From Chloroflexota bacterium (GTDB lineage Bacteria; Chloroflexota; Anaerolineae; Promineifilales; Promineifilaceae): a stretch of DNA of 33,382 nucleotides. The translations under genes were made by a program, and so were the position numbers. A model generated the notes under the pieces. That model saw only the letters and a program-made list of their open reading frames with translations. It was not told where the DNA came from and ran no database searches. Positions 25,182-32,667 of the stretch are shown in pieces. Numbering within the stretch: the stretch's first letter is position 1; each line of letters begins with the position of its first letter. Location: positions 1 to 33,382 of the forward strand of contig JAACFF010000019.1 of NCBI GenBank assembly GCA_009937635.1, given 5' to 3'.

Positions 25182-25217
25182 GCAGGTTCATCATTATAAT
25201 CCGTGTTGAAGTGACAG

Positions 25218-25247
25218 TTGGCTGGAATTAACGAGCAGGCATACAAT
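25218..25247 (+). promoter_or_regulatory. Candidate promoter of the 60-residue acidic protein gene
   Basis: TTGGCT (25218-25223), 18-nt spacer, TACAAT (25242-25247), about 54 nt before the ATG at 25302. It is divergent from the PEP/pyruvate-binding operon promoter in the same 146-nt gap. Confidence 0.4.
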
Positions 25248-25301
25248 TACAATTAGCATCAATCGCTAAGATGATCACTCAAATAGAAGGATAAAACTTT
25301 T

Positions 25302-25484
25302 ATGTCTATGCCAAGCTTTGAGCCAGAAATAATTACCCAAACGGATAATTTTGGGGTGTGGCGCAGTGAAGATGAAGAAGAAGGTTTGTTGTTCCATGTT
25401 GAATTGGGTGGGATAACTTTGCATCTCACTTCTGAGGAATGGGATGAAGTTGTGTTGTTGATCAAATCTGCAGCGGTATCTTGA
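25302..25484 (+). CDS. Small acidic protein of unknown function
   Basis: Protein of 60 residues, strongly acidic (WRSEDEEEGLLFHVELGG), with an alternating pattern that suggests a beta hairpin (GLLFHVELGGITLHLT) followed by one helix (SEEWDEVVLLIKSA). No signal peptide, no cysteine, no known motif. AAGGA about 11 nt upstream of the ATG and a candidate promoter support expression. It is divergent from the PEP/pyruvate-binding operon and 128 nt before radC. The compositional regularity favours a real gene, but no function can be given. Confidence 0.6.
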   Translation: MSMPSFEPEIITQTDNFGVWRSEDEEEGLLFHVELGGITLHLTSEEWDEVVLLIKSAAVS

Positions 25485-25600
25485 ATAGACTACTTATCGA
25501 TTGTCGAACAGTCAGTTTTCATAGTCGATTCTCAGTTCTTTATGAGCGGATGTGTTCATACTTATTGGCTGCTTGAGGCAAGGATCTGGGTAAGACATTT

Positions 25601-25606
25601 TAGGTT
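25601..25606 (+). promoter_or_regulatory. Possible weak leaderless -10 of radC
   Basis: TAGGTT fits only the TAnnnT core but ends exactly 6 nt before the ATG at 25613, and no ribosome site is present. Low-confidence extension of the leaderless pattern seen elsewhere. Confidence 0.25.
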
Positions 25607-25612
25607 AAGATT

Positions 25613-26326
25613 ATGACGCAAGAAGTTCCCGTCGAATATATGTTGATGATACGTGATTTGGCGCAGGAAGATCGCCCTCGGGAGCGATTGAAACGTGTGG
25701 GACCCGCGGCACTTACGACAGCCGAACTGCTGGCTGTAATATTGCGGGTCGGTACGCGCGGCGTCAGCGCATTACGGCTTGCTGAACGGCTGCTGGTAGA
25801 ATTCGATGGTCTTCCAGGGCTTAGCCGTGCAACAATAACTGAACTTGCTGGGATAAGCGGCATAGGGGATGCCAAAGCGGTTCAGATTAAGGCGGCCCTG
25901 GAATTGGGCAGGCGTATGGTTGCTTCAGCACCGGAAGAGCGCCCCCACGTTACGTCGCCTGCGGACGCAGCCAATCTGCTTATGTCGGAGATGATGTTCT
26001 TAGAGCAGGAGCATCTACGTGTCATTTTACTTAACACGCGAAATGAGGTGCTGGGTACGCCAACGATTTACCAAGGGAGCCTCAATACATCGGTTATTCG
26101 AGTCGGGGAGTTGTTTAGAGCAGCAGTGCGCGCAAATGCAGCGGCATTGATCGTGGCTCACAACCACCCCTCTGGAGATCCTTCTCCTTCGCCAGAGGAT
26201 ATCAATGTAACCCGGCAACTGGTCAAAGCAGGAAAACTACTCGACGTTAACGTTCTAGATCATATTGTTATTGGCCGCCAGCGTTACGTATCATTGAAGG
26301 AACGTCGTCTGGGTTTCGACGAATAA
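25613..26326 (+). CDS. radC: RadC-family JAB/MPN domain protein
   Basis: Protein of 237 residues. The N-terminal part holds the RadC signature [32 protein letters not shown] and a helix-hairpin-helix-like [22 protein letters not shown]. The C-terminal JAB/MPN metalloprotease-like domain has [14 protein letters not shown], giving the JAMM ligands His183, His185 and Asp196. Annotated historically as a DNA-repair protein; the actual biochemical activity of the family is unproven. The ATG at 25613 has no clear ribosome site; an ATG at 25640 or 25646 nearer the family start is possible. Opposite strand from the following FecR-like gene. Confidence 0.93.
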   Translation: MTQEVPVEYMLMIRDLAQEDRPRERLKRVGPAALTTAELLAVILRVGTRGVSALRLAERLLVEFDGLPGLSRATITELAGISGIGDAKAVQIKAALELGRRMVASAPEERPHVTSPADAANLLMSEMMFLEQEHLRVILLNTRNEVLGTPTIYQGSLNTSVIRVGELFRAAVRANAAALIVAHNHPSGDPSPSPEDINVTRQLVKAGKLLDVNVLDHIVIGRQRYVSLKERRLGFDE

Positions 26327-26409
26327 ACAAGCTCGCGATCCTCGGCAGCACATAATGAAGGGCAATGGTTGTGGTGAGGAGACGTTCCTAATTCCCTAAG
26401 AAATTTGCC

Positions 26410-27678
26410 CTATTCAACCACGAATGCCACATCTATTACTTGCGTGGCAAAGCTATGTCCTGAAGCAATCAGAGATACACTTTCTATTAGTTGCGGCGGC
26501 AACGCCCCTTGTCGGGCCAATTCGTCGCGCAGATCAACCTGATAGAAGAAATCCTGACCCTGCGGTATACGTTCGTGATTGCCCTGGATAACGGCGCATG
26601 AGACACAGGCTCCTGGGGTCGTATTATCGTCCACTTCGCCAGCAGCGTAAAAACCGTGTTGCCAGATCTGATTGACCCCGTTCTCATCGACATAATCGAT
26701 ACGAATGAAAAGTGGGCACTCGCTACCTTGAACGCCACAAACCCCCAGGCTCTGCTCCCGAACGCGAAGCGTTAATTGTAGACGCAGTGAGTCATAATCG
26801 CTGATATTTTGATTGATCGATTGCAAGACGCGAGCGTCAGCATGGCCAATTCCCACGCGTTCAAAGGAAAGGACTGATTCGCCATCTACATCAACGATTT
26901 CGGTTTTGCCAGAGGGCTGGTCCGCTAGTTCCACTTTCCATGTGTATTCTGACCAGTGGTCGAATCCCTGCCTGAAATCTCCGTTTTGAATCAGGCTGCG
27001 TTCAGGATCCAGCGGACCTTGCGGAGCAGATCCCGTCGGTATTTCGGCGCGTTCGAGAGAGGAAAGAATAAGCATGCTTTCATTAGCCGAGATACCGGCT
27101 GTTCCTTGTTGAACAGCTACCTGTGTTGCTTCATTGGTTACTTCGACAGAGTATTGGCCGGGTTCGCGAACTGCGATTTCTCCCTGAGGCGTTATGAGTA
27201 TCAACGCGGTGGGCCGTGTTTCGGATTCCAACAATGATAGACGAATGCGACCGCTTTCAAGTTCGATGATCAAATCATGTTCAGCATCACTCCAACTGAA
27301 ACGGGGGGACGTAGCCTGATTAAGTCGCACGGTTGTGTTACTGGCTATGTTTAGCCGGGCCAGCAATTCCTCTTCTTCCGGTGTAGCTACAAACATGATC
27401 GCCGTGGCTGTAGCATCAGTCAGAATGCTTGCGTTAGGATCCACTGTTTCAGCAGAATCTCCAGCAATTACTGCCCGCCTCATGCCGGTTTCATCGTCAA
27501 TGCCCACCGTCCCTTGGTTAGCCTGGAGCGACATAAACAGATCTTGCTTGGCACTTTGGATGTAGGCATTGACCGTAACGGGGATGGCAATGCTGATAAC
27601 AACACAAACGAAAAAACTGGCAATGAGAATAGCCCAGGCTAAGCGTTGCCTGCCAAGAGACTGATTGTCGTTATTCAT
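26410..27678 (-). CDS. Membrane-anchored FecR-like protein with a C-terminal jelly-roll-like domain
   Basis: Protein of 422 residues with one N-terminal membrane anchor (about 14-35) and an extracytoplasmic remainder. Residues about 110-205 (ATSPRFSWSDAEHDLIIELESGRIRLSLL, ITPQGEIAVREPGQYSVEV) resemble the FecR-type beta domain. Residues about 235-422, starting RSLIQNGDFRQGFDHWSEYTW, look like a carbohydrate-binding-module/galactose-binding fold; CGVQGSEC and CVSC offer four cysteines. The ATG overlaps the acylphosphatase stop codon (ATGA), so translation is coupled. No sigma factor or TonB receptor is nearby, so it is not a classical FecR regulator. Function unknown; surface scaffold or sensor is inference. 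Confidence 0.68.
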   Translation of the reverse strand: MNNDNQSLGRQRLAWAILIASFFVCVVISIAIPVTVNAYIQSAKQDLFMSLQANQGTVGIDDETGMRRAVIAGDSAETVDPNASILTDATATAIMFVATPEEEELLARLNIASNTTVRLNQATSPRFSWSDAEHDLIIELESGRIRLSLLESETRPTALILITPQGEIAVREPGQYSVEVTNEATQVAVQQGTAGISANESMLILSSLERAEIPTGSAPQGPLDPERSLIQNGDFRQGFDHWSEYTWKVELADQPSGKTEIVDVDGESVLSFERVGIGHADARVLQSINQNISDYDSLRLQLTLRVREQSLGVCGVQGSECPLFIRIDYVDENGVNQIWQHGFYAAGEVDDNTTPGACVSCAVIQGNHERIPQGQDFFYQVDLRDELARQGALPPQLIESVSLIASGHSFATQVIDVAFVVE

Positions 27679-27953
27679 AAGTAGCGAACGCTGAACACAG
27701 TAAACTCATTTGTAGCTTCAAGCCAATCGGCTTTAAGGTGAACAACTTTGGCCTCAGGCGATCCACGCAGAAGAAAACGGGCCATTTCTTGCAAACTCTT
27801 TTCCTGACCTTCGGCAACGACTCTTACGGTTCCATCATTCAGGTTGGCGACCCAGCCTTTAAGGTCAAGTCGCCTTGCTTCGCGGAGGGTATATTGGCGA
27901 AAAAAGACCCCTTGCACTGTACCGTAAACAATCGCTTCCAGTCTCTTGATCAT
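27675..27953 (-). CDS. acyP: Acylphosphatase
   Basis: Small cytosolic enzyme (92 residues) that hydrolyses acyl phosphates. The catalytic Arg19 lies in GTVQGVFFRQ and the catalytic Asn37 in GWVANLNDGTV, the family's two signatures, and length is exact. The ATG at 27953 is preceded by TATAAT with a 7-nt gap, so it can be transcribed as a leaderless message with the coupled FecR-like gene, in addition to read-through from pyrD, whose stop is only 15 nt upstream. Confidence 0.95.
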   Translation of the reverse strand: MIKRLEAIVYGTVQGVFFRQYTLREARRLDLKGWVANLNDGTVRVVAEGQEKSLQEMARFLLRGSPEAKVVHLKADWLEATNEFTVFSVRYL

Positions 27954-27960
27954 AAGTGGA

Positions 27961-27966
27961 ATTATA
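27961..27966 (-). promoter_or_regulatory. Leaderless-type -10 box of acyP
   Basis: On the minus strand TATAAT ends 7 nt before the acyP ATG and lies just after the pyrD stop codon (27969-27971), in a 15-nt gap. No -35 is evident. Confidence 0.6.
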
Positions 27967-27968
27967 TC

Positions 27969-29048
27969 TTAGGTTTGGCGATTGACGACGTTGCCATTAT
28001 TGCTTAGTTCGCGTAGGATGCGCCCGGGCAATCGCGGGCCTTCATACACAAGTGCAGTGTACAGTTGAACGAGTGAGGCTCCTGCATCTACTTTGGCCTG
28101 GACATCTGCTGCTGTACGTATACCTCCAACACCGATGATAGGAAGACGACCATTGGTCTGCTTTGAAATATGCCTGATTATCTGCGTACTGCGCAGAGCC
28201 AGTGGTGGACCGCTCAGGCCACCCGCCTGGGCCTGATTGGCATCCTTCAGGCCATTGCGTTCGATCGTTGTGTTCGCGGCAATCACACCATCTACGTGTT
28301 TGTCAATGGCAGTTTGTACTATGTCGTCTACTTCTGGCCAGGACAAGTCTGGTGAGATCTTAATCAGTAACGGCCGTTTGGCTTGACCATGCTTTGTGGA
28401 GAGCACACGATTTACAGCCATTAAGCTGTCTAGTAACTGCCCTAAATAGTTGCTGCCTTGTAGTTTGCGCAGCTCCGGTGTATTGGGCGAGCTGACATTG
28501 ATGGCCAAATAATCAGCGTAGGGGAAAACCTCTTCCAGGATGGAAGCATAATCAGCAGCGGCATTTTCAAGAGCCGTGTTTTTTTGTTTGCCTAAGCTTA
28601 CGCCAAGCACATAAGGGCGCTCAACCTGGTTCATGGCGCGAAGCCGTGAAACCACAGCTTTTACACCGTCGTTGGGAAATCCCATGCGATTGATGAGTGC
28701 TTCATCCTTGGGCAGGCGGTAGATGCGTGGTTTTGGATTGCCCGCCTGTGGCCTAGGGGTGATTGTCCCAACTTCTATGTGACCAAATCCGAGCATAGCC
28801 AAGCCAGGTGCCATATGCACGTCCTTATCAAACCCAGCAGCCACCCCTAGTATATTTGGGAAGTTCAGCCCGAAAAGATGAACTGCCGTTGCAGGAATTT
28901 TACCTGCAAGTAGACGCAAGATAGCGCGACCTAAAGATCGGCGCTGGGCAAACACAAGCGATGATAGTACACGTTGGTGCGCCTCTTCAGCATCGATTCG
29001 TGACAGAAAAGGAAAAATAAAACGCCGGTAGGTGCTGGTTCTCTTCAA
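27969..29048 (-). CDS. pyrD: Dihydroorotate dehydrogenase, class 2 (quinone-linked)
   Basis: Membrane-associated flavoenzyme of 359 residues, oxidising dihydroorotate to orotate in pyrimidine synthesis and passing electrons to quinone. The N-terminal helix region (FIFPFLSRIDAEEAHQ) is the class 2 quinone-side extension. NPKPRIYRLPKDEALINRMGF, the catalytic Ser within NVSSPNTPELR (184-194; class 1 enzymes use Cys) and GVIAANTTI and IGVGGIRTAADV for FMN and phosphate binding are intact. The start appears to be TTG at 29048; no ATG fits and no ribosome site is visible. It is followed closely by acyP. Confidence 0.93.
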   Translation of the reverse strand: MKRTSTYRRFIFPFLSRIDAEEAHQRVLSSLVFAQRRSLGRAILRLLAGKIPATAVHLFGLNFPNILGVAAGFDKDVHMAPGLAMLGFGHIEVGTITPRPQAGNPKPRIYRLPKDEALINRMGFPNDGVKAVVSRLRAMNQVERPYVLGVSLGKQKNTALENAAADYASILEEVFPYADYLAINVSSPNTPELRKLQGSNYLGQLLDSLMAVNRVLSTKHGQAKRPLLIKISPDLSWPEVDDIVQTAIDKHVDGVIAANTTIERNGLKDANQAQAGGLSGPPLALRSTQIIRHISKQTNGRLPIIGVGGIRTAADVQAKVDAGASLVQLYTALVYEGPRLPGRILRELSNNGNVVNRQT

Positions 29049-29118
29049 GTTTAATAATCACCCTCGAGCGCCGTGAGCGAATGTTGACAGCATCAATAAT
29101 TGGGTCTCCAGCCGTTTC

Positions 29119-30927
29119 TCACCCAGAAACAGTAGCGGCAAGATCTTTGGCGAGCAATGGTTCTTCTTCAGAATGGATAGACCCAAGTCTCCTGCGAGTG
29201 AAAAATATAGCAAACGATATGATAAAAGTTGTCAGAAGTGCGGTCAAAGCCAAGTGCCGCAACCTTTTTCGTGATCGGTGATGTGTAACGGCCGTTTCTT
29301 GTTTCTCCTTCGCTCTTTCCAACTGCAGGAGCCAGTCAGGAATTGTACTTCTAGGTGGCAAGGCGTAGCAACGTTGCCAAAGTGACAAATATGCTGACTC
29401 TTCCTTGCGCCAACGCGAATCATCCCAGGCGAGTTCAGGTTGGCAAATAGAACGAATATGTGATAGGAGTGATTTGCCTCCTTGATGGATCATCAAGCCC
29501 AAGCGAACGCGGCGCAGCAGGAGGTCATCCAGATGAACCACACCCTCTGCGCGGGCTGCCCAGCGTAACTCAGCCCATAGGATCGGGGTTCCAGAAATTG
29601 GTTCCAGCTCACCATCTTGGGCTGTTTCCACTAGAGCGTATGCATCGACTCCATAACGACCGAGAAGCCGGCGCTGCGTGGTTTCATCGAGAGCCGTGTG
29701 ATCCGGTAGTCCCTTATCAATTTGGTCGAGGATTGGCAATTCTTTGTCGATATCTGGGAGGTCAGGCAGGAGGTGGCGGACCTTGTCCAACACATCAAAG
29801 GCTACAAGGCGAAAGGTGGTTAACTTCCCACCGGTTACCGTGATCAGTCCATCCTCTTGCCAAATAACGTGGTCGCGTGATTCCTCTGATGGATTCTCTT
29901 TGCCGCTGCCGATTACCGGTCGTACACCTGCAAATGAAGCGATAATGTCGTCAAGGGATATGCCCAGCATGGGATAGCGTGCTTCCACAGCGGCCATTAG
30001 ATATGCGACTTCTTCTGCGGTGATTCCCGGTTCTTCTTCAAGAGAAGCGTTGTAATCTACATCGGTTGTGCCAACCAGGGTGACCCCTTCCCAAGGAAAA
30101 AGAAAGACAGGACGACCGTCGATGGGGTGTAAAAAGCTAACGGCTTGTGCCACCGGCAGGCGCCAATCTGGAAAGATGAGATGACTGCCGCGTAAAGGCC
30201 GTATCCTCGCCGTTGCATCAAGCTGGTGGCGCAGGCGATCTGCCCATGCGCCTGTGGCATTGATTATTACCGGGGCAAGAACATTCGCGACTTTATTATT
30301 CTCCAGGTTGCGCAGTTGAACACCGGTTACCTGCCCGGACTTGTTCCGTACGAGTTGTTCTGCCTTAACGTAGTTAAGTGCCGTGCCACCCCCTGCGACC
30401 GCTTCACGGATGATACGCAGTACGAGCCGGGCATCATCGGTTTGCGCATCTCCGTAACGATAGCCGCCTTCCAAGCCCTCGTAGGAGAGATTGCCAGCCA
30501 TAAGGCGAAAATCTTGTGTGCTGTAGTAGCGATGGCTCCAGCGGAGAGCTAATAAATCGTAGATGGTTAGTCCTGCACCATAAGTTAATCGACCTGGACT
30601 ATCCCCATCATAAGTTGCGAGGAGAAAATCTAACGGTTCAATGAGCCCAGGCCCGTCTCGTAGCAACTGTTCGCGTTCCTGAACAGAAGCTCTGGTAAGC
30701 ATTATGTTTCCTTCCTTCAGATAACGCAATCCGCCATGAACCAGTTTGGAGGAACGGCTGGATGTACCCCAGGCGAAATCTCGCTGCTCAACCAAGAGAA
30801 CACGCAGGCCGAGTTTCGTGGCCTCACGTAGGATGCCAGCTCCTGTGATTCCGCCGCCGATTACAATGATGTCCCATTCTTGGACAACTTGGGACCAAAT
30901 CTGGTCACGCCATTTCCTGTACCACAT
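29119..30927 (-). CDS. glpD: Glycerol-3-phosphate dehydrogenase (FAD, GlpD type) with a C-terminal membrane tail
   Basis: Flavoprotein of 602 residues that oxidises glycerol 3-phosphate to dihydroxyacetone phosphate, feeding electrons to the respiratory chain. WDIIVIGGGITGAGILREA (GGGITG at 24-29) binds FAD; RSSKLVHGGLRYL, LRGSHLIFPDW, FLFPWEGVTLVGTTDVDY and VTGGKLTTFRLVAFDVL are GlpD family motifs. The C-terminal helical domain continues to about 550. Unusually, a single membrane helix (about 557-576, LALTALLTTFIISFAIFF) and a charged tail follow, probably tethering the enzyme to the membrane. It is the third gene of a probable FadR-alkyl-DHAP-synthase-like-GlpD operon (75-nt gap upstream). 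Confidence 0.93.
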   Translation of the reverse strand: MWYRKWRDQIWSQVVQEWDIIVIGGGITGAGILREATKLGLRVLLVEQRDFAWGTSSRSSKLVHGGLRYLKEGNIMLTRASVQEREQLLRDGPGLIEPLDFLLATYDGDSPGRLTYGAGLTIYDLLALRWSHRYYSTQDFRLMAGNLSYEGLEGGYRYGDAQTDDARLVLRIIREAVAGGGTALNYVKAEQLVRNKSGQVTGVQLRNLENNKVANVLAPVIINATGAWADRLRHQLDATARIRPLRGSHLIFPDWRLPVAQAVSFLHPIDGRPVFLFPWEGVTLVGTTDVDYNASLEEEPGITAEEVAYLMAAVEARYPMLGISLDDIIASFAGVRPVIGSGKENPSEESRDHVIWQEDGLITVTGGKLTTFRLVAFDVLDKVRHLLPDLPDIDKELPILDQIDKGLPDHTALDETTQRRLLGRYGVDAYALVETAQDGELEPISGTPILWAELRWAARAEGVVHLDDLLLRRVRLGLMIHQGGKSLLSHIRSICQPELAWDDSRWRKEESAYLSLWQRCYALPPRSTIPDWLLQLERAKEKQETAVTHHRSRKRLRHLALTALLTTFIISFAIFFTRRRLGSIHSEEEPLLAKDLAATVSG

Positions 30928-31002
30928 TTTTGCTATCTGCTATTCTCTCTATTCATCAGAACATCAACGCCTAAAACAAAACGCGGGTGACTTGGGTGCG
31001 CT

Positions 31003-32595
31003 CTATGCGAGTAGTTTGCCTGGATTCATGATGCCCTTCGGGTCGAAGCGGCCCAGCACATCGCGTAGAACCGTGGTGCCTAACGATCCTTTTTCGGCTT
31101 CTAAATAGTGTGCGTGGTCTACGCCCACTCCATGTTGGTGACTTATTGTGCCCTTTTGGTTCACAATAGCCTGGCTGGCAGCTGTCTTGAAGGAGTGCCA
31201 GTGCTGCAATGTCTGGTCAGGATCCTGTGCTAGCCGGAACAAGTAAGTTGTATATATGCTAGCGCCCTCAGGATACATGTGGGAAAGATGTGTGAACACA
31301 TGCACGCGCCCCTCGGATGGGTCAAGGGTGGATTGCAACGCATGCTCAATGGCCTGTATTGTGTCATCTACGTCGCTCCAGGGCACGGCGGTTTCCAAGG
31401 TATCTAGGGCATATCCTTGCTCCCACAATGTGTTTCTGAGATAGGGGGTAAGGAAGCGTCCTTTGTGCCATTGTTTTCCGAATTGGCGGCCCACATGGAC
31501 GCCTTTGTGTTGGCGGGCAATCGAGAATGCCTCTTTGCGTGTGGCTTTGACAAGATCTTCGCAACCGGTAAAGCCGATTAGGAGCATGCATTTCTGATCG
31601 TTGACACCACGCAGAACCAACAATTGTTCGAGCATAGCAATGAGCCGCTCATGCCCGGCAAGGGCCAGGGTTGTATTGGTTTCCACAGCCGTACTCAGTC
31701 TGAGCATTGATAGTGACAATCTGGCTTGAACTATCTGGCGGACGGCCGTTTGCCCGCGATCGAAATTCGGAAAGAAAATAGCATGAAATTCCTCGCGTTC
31801 CGGCAGTCGCGATACGCGGACGGTAGCTTCAGTCACGATGCCCAGGCGGCCCTCAGAGCCCAGTATCATCTGACGTAGATCGGGACCGGCAGCCGAAGCA
31901 GGGTGGGGCAAGAGTTCTAGTGTGCCCGCTGGTGAAATCAAAGTCCCGCCTTTGAATAGATCTTCAATACGGCCGTAGCCCAGTGATTGTTGCCCGCTGG
32001 ACCGTGTGGCGATCCAACCCCCTAACGTAGATAATTCAAAAGATTGCGGAAAATGGCCTAATGTGAAGCCAAGAGCGCGTAATTGCGCTTCCAATTCAGG
32101 ACCGGATATTCCAGCTCCAAATGTTGCCAATTGACTGATTTCGTCGAATTTACTTAACTGGTTTAGACGACGTAGATTAATGGTCAGGACCGGTTTCTCA
32201 GCAGTAACAGGATTGATATGGCCTACGACGCTGGTCCCACCCCCATAGGGTATGACAACGCTATCATTCTGTTCAGCAAAATGAACCAAATCTAGTACTT
32301 GCGTAGAGGACGATGGGTGCGCTACACCATCAGGAAAAGCAGATATTCTTCCACTGCGTAGCGCAATCCAATCGGGCAAGCTTTGCCCCTTTGCATGACA
32401 AAGGCGCAGCTTGGGATCAACGTTTACGAGAGGGTGCGATGCCAGCCGCGAGTTGGGAACAGATGCCAATACGGCTTCCAGGCTCACATCCTGCGGTGGT
32501 GCGCCTACGCCGACGCGTTTCTGGAGGAATTCAGGGCCATTTGAGGGCAGCGGGTATTCAACAGTATTGTCTCCCCAACCGTTCCATCTACGCAT
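31003..32595 (-). CDS. Alkyl-dihydroxyacetonephosphate synthase-family FAD protein
   Basis: Flavoprotein of 530 residues of the vanillyl-alcohol oxidase/ADPS fold. Its start MRRWNGWGDNTVEYPL matches the KWNGWGY signature of alkyl-DHAP synthases. YGGGTSVVG (117-125) and GSEGRLGIVTEATVRV bind FAD, and GISGPELEAQLRALGF followed by STLGGWIATRSSG matches the ADPS substrate domain. SHQHGVGVDH (His486, Gln487, His488) corresponds to the ADPS SHHHGVG active-site cluster, with Gln replacing the middle His; GASIYTTY aligns with the catalytic-Tyr region. ADPS swaps the acyl group of acyl-DHAP for a fatty alcohol to start ether lipids; glycolate/lactate oxidase-like activity is the alternative. It sits between the FadR-type gene and glpD. 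Confidence 0.83.
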   Translation of the reverse strand: MRRWNGWGDNTVEYPLPSNGPEFLQKRVGVGAPPQDVSLEAVLASVPNSRLASHPLVNVDPKLRLCHAKGQSLPDWIALRSGRISAFPDGVAHPSSSTQVLDLVHFAEQNDSVVIPYGGGTSVVGHINPVTAEKPVLTINLRRLNQLSKFDEISQLATFGAGISGPELEAQLRALGFTLGHFPQSFELSTLGGWIATRSSGQQSLGYGRIEDLFKGGTLISPAGTLELLPHPASAAGPDLRQMILGSEGRLGIVTEATVRVSRLPEREEFHAIFFPNFDRGQTAVRQIVQARLSLSMLRLSTAVETNTTLALAGHERLIAMLEQLLVLRGVNDQKCMLLIGFTGCEDLVKATRKEAFSIARQHKGVHVGRQFGKQWHKGRFLTPYLRNTLWEQGYALDTLETAVPWSDVDDTIQAIEHALQSTLDPSEGRVHVFTHLSHMYPEGASIYTTYLFRLAQDPDQTLQHWHSFKTAASQAIVNQKGTISHQHGVGVDHAHYLEAEKGSLGTTVLRDVLGRFDPKGIMNPGKLLA

Positions 32596-32667
32596 GATTT
32601 CAGTTCCTATCTGTCAACTTAGCCTACCGATTCTATCCCAGCTATCCTGGTACAGGGGTGCCACATT

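Noticed and set aside
29460-29843. 127-codon plus-strand frame within glpD
   Set aside because: It is antisense to conserved GlpD sequence and has no plausible product.
32596-32667. FadR-type operator upstream of the ADPS-like gene
   Set aside because: I looked for TGGTCnGACCA-like sites; only CCTGGTACAGG (32646-32656) is partly symmetric, too far from the consensus to call.
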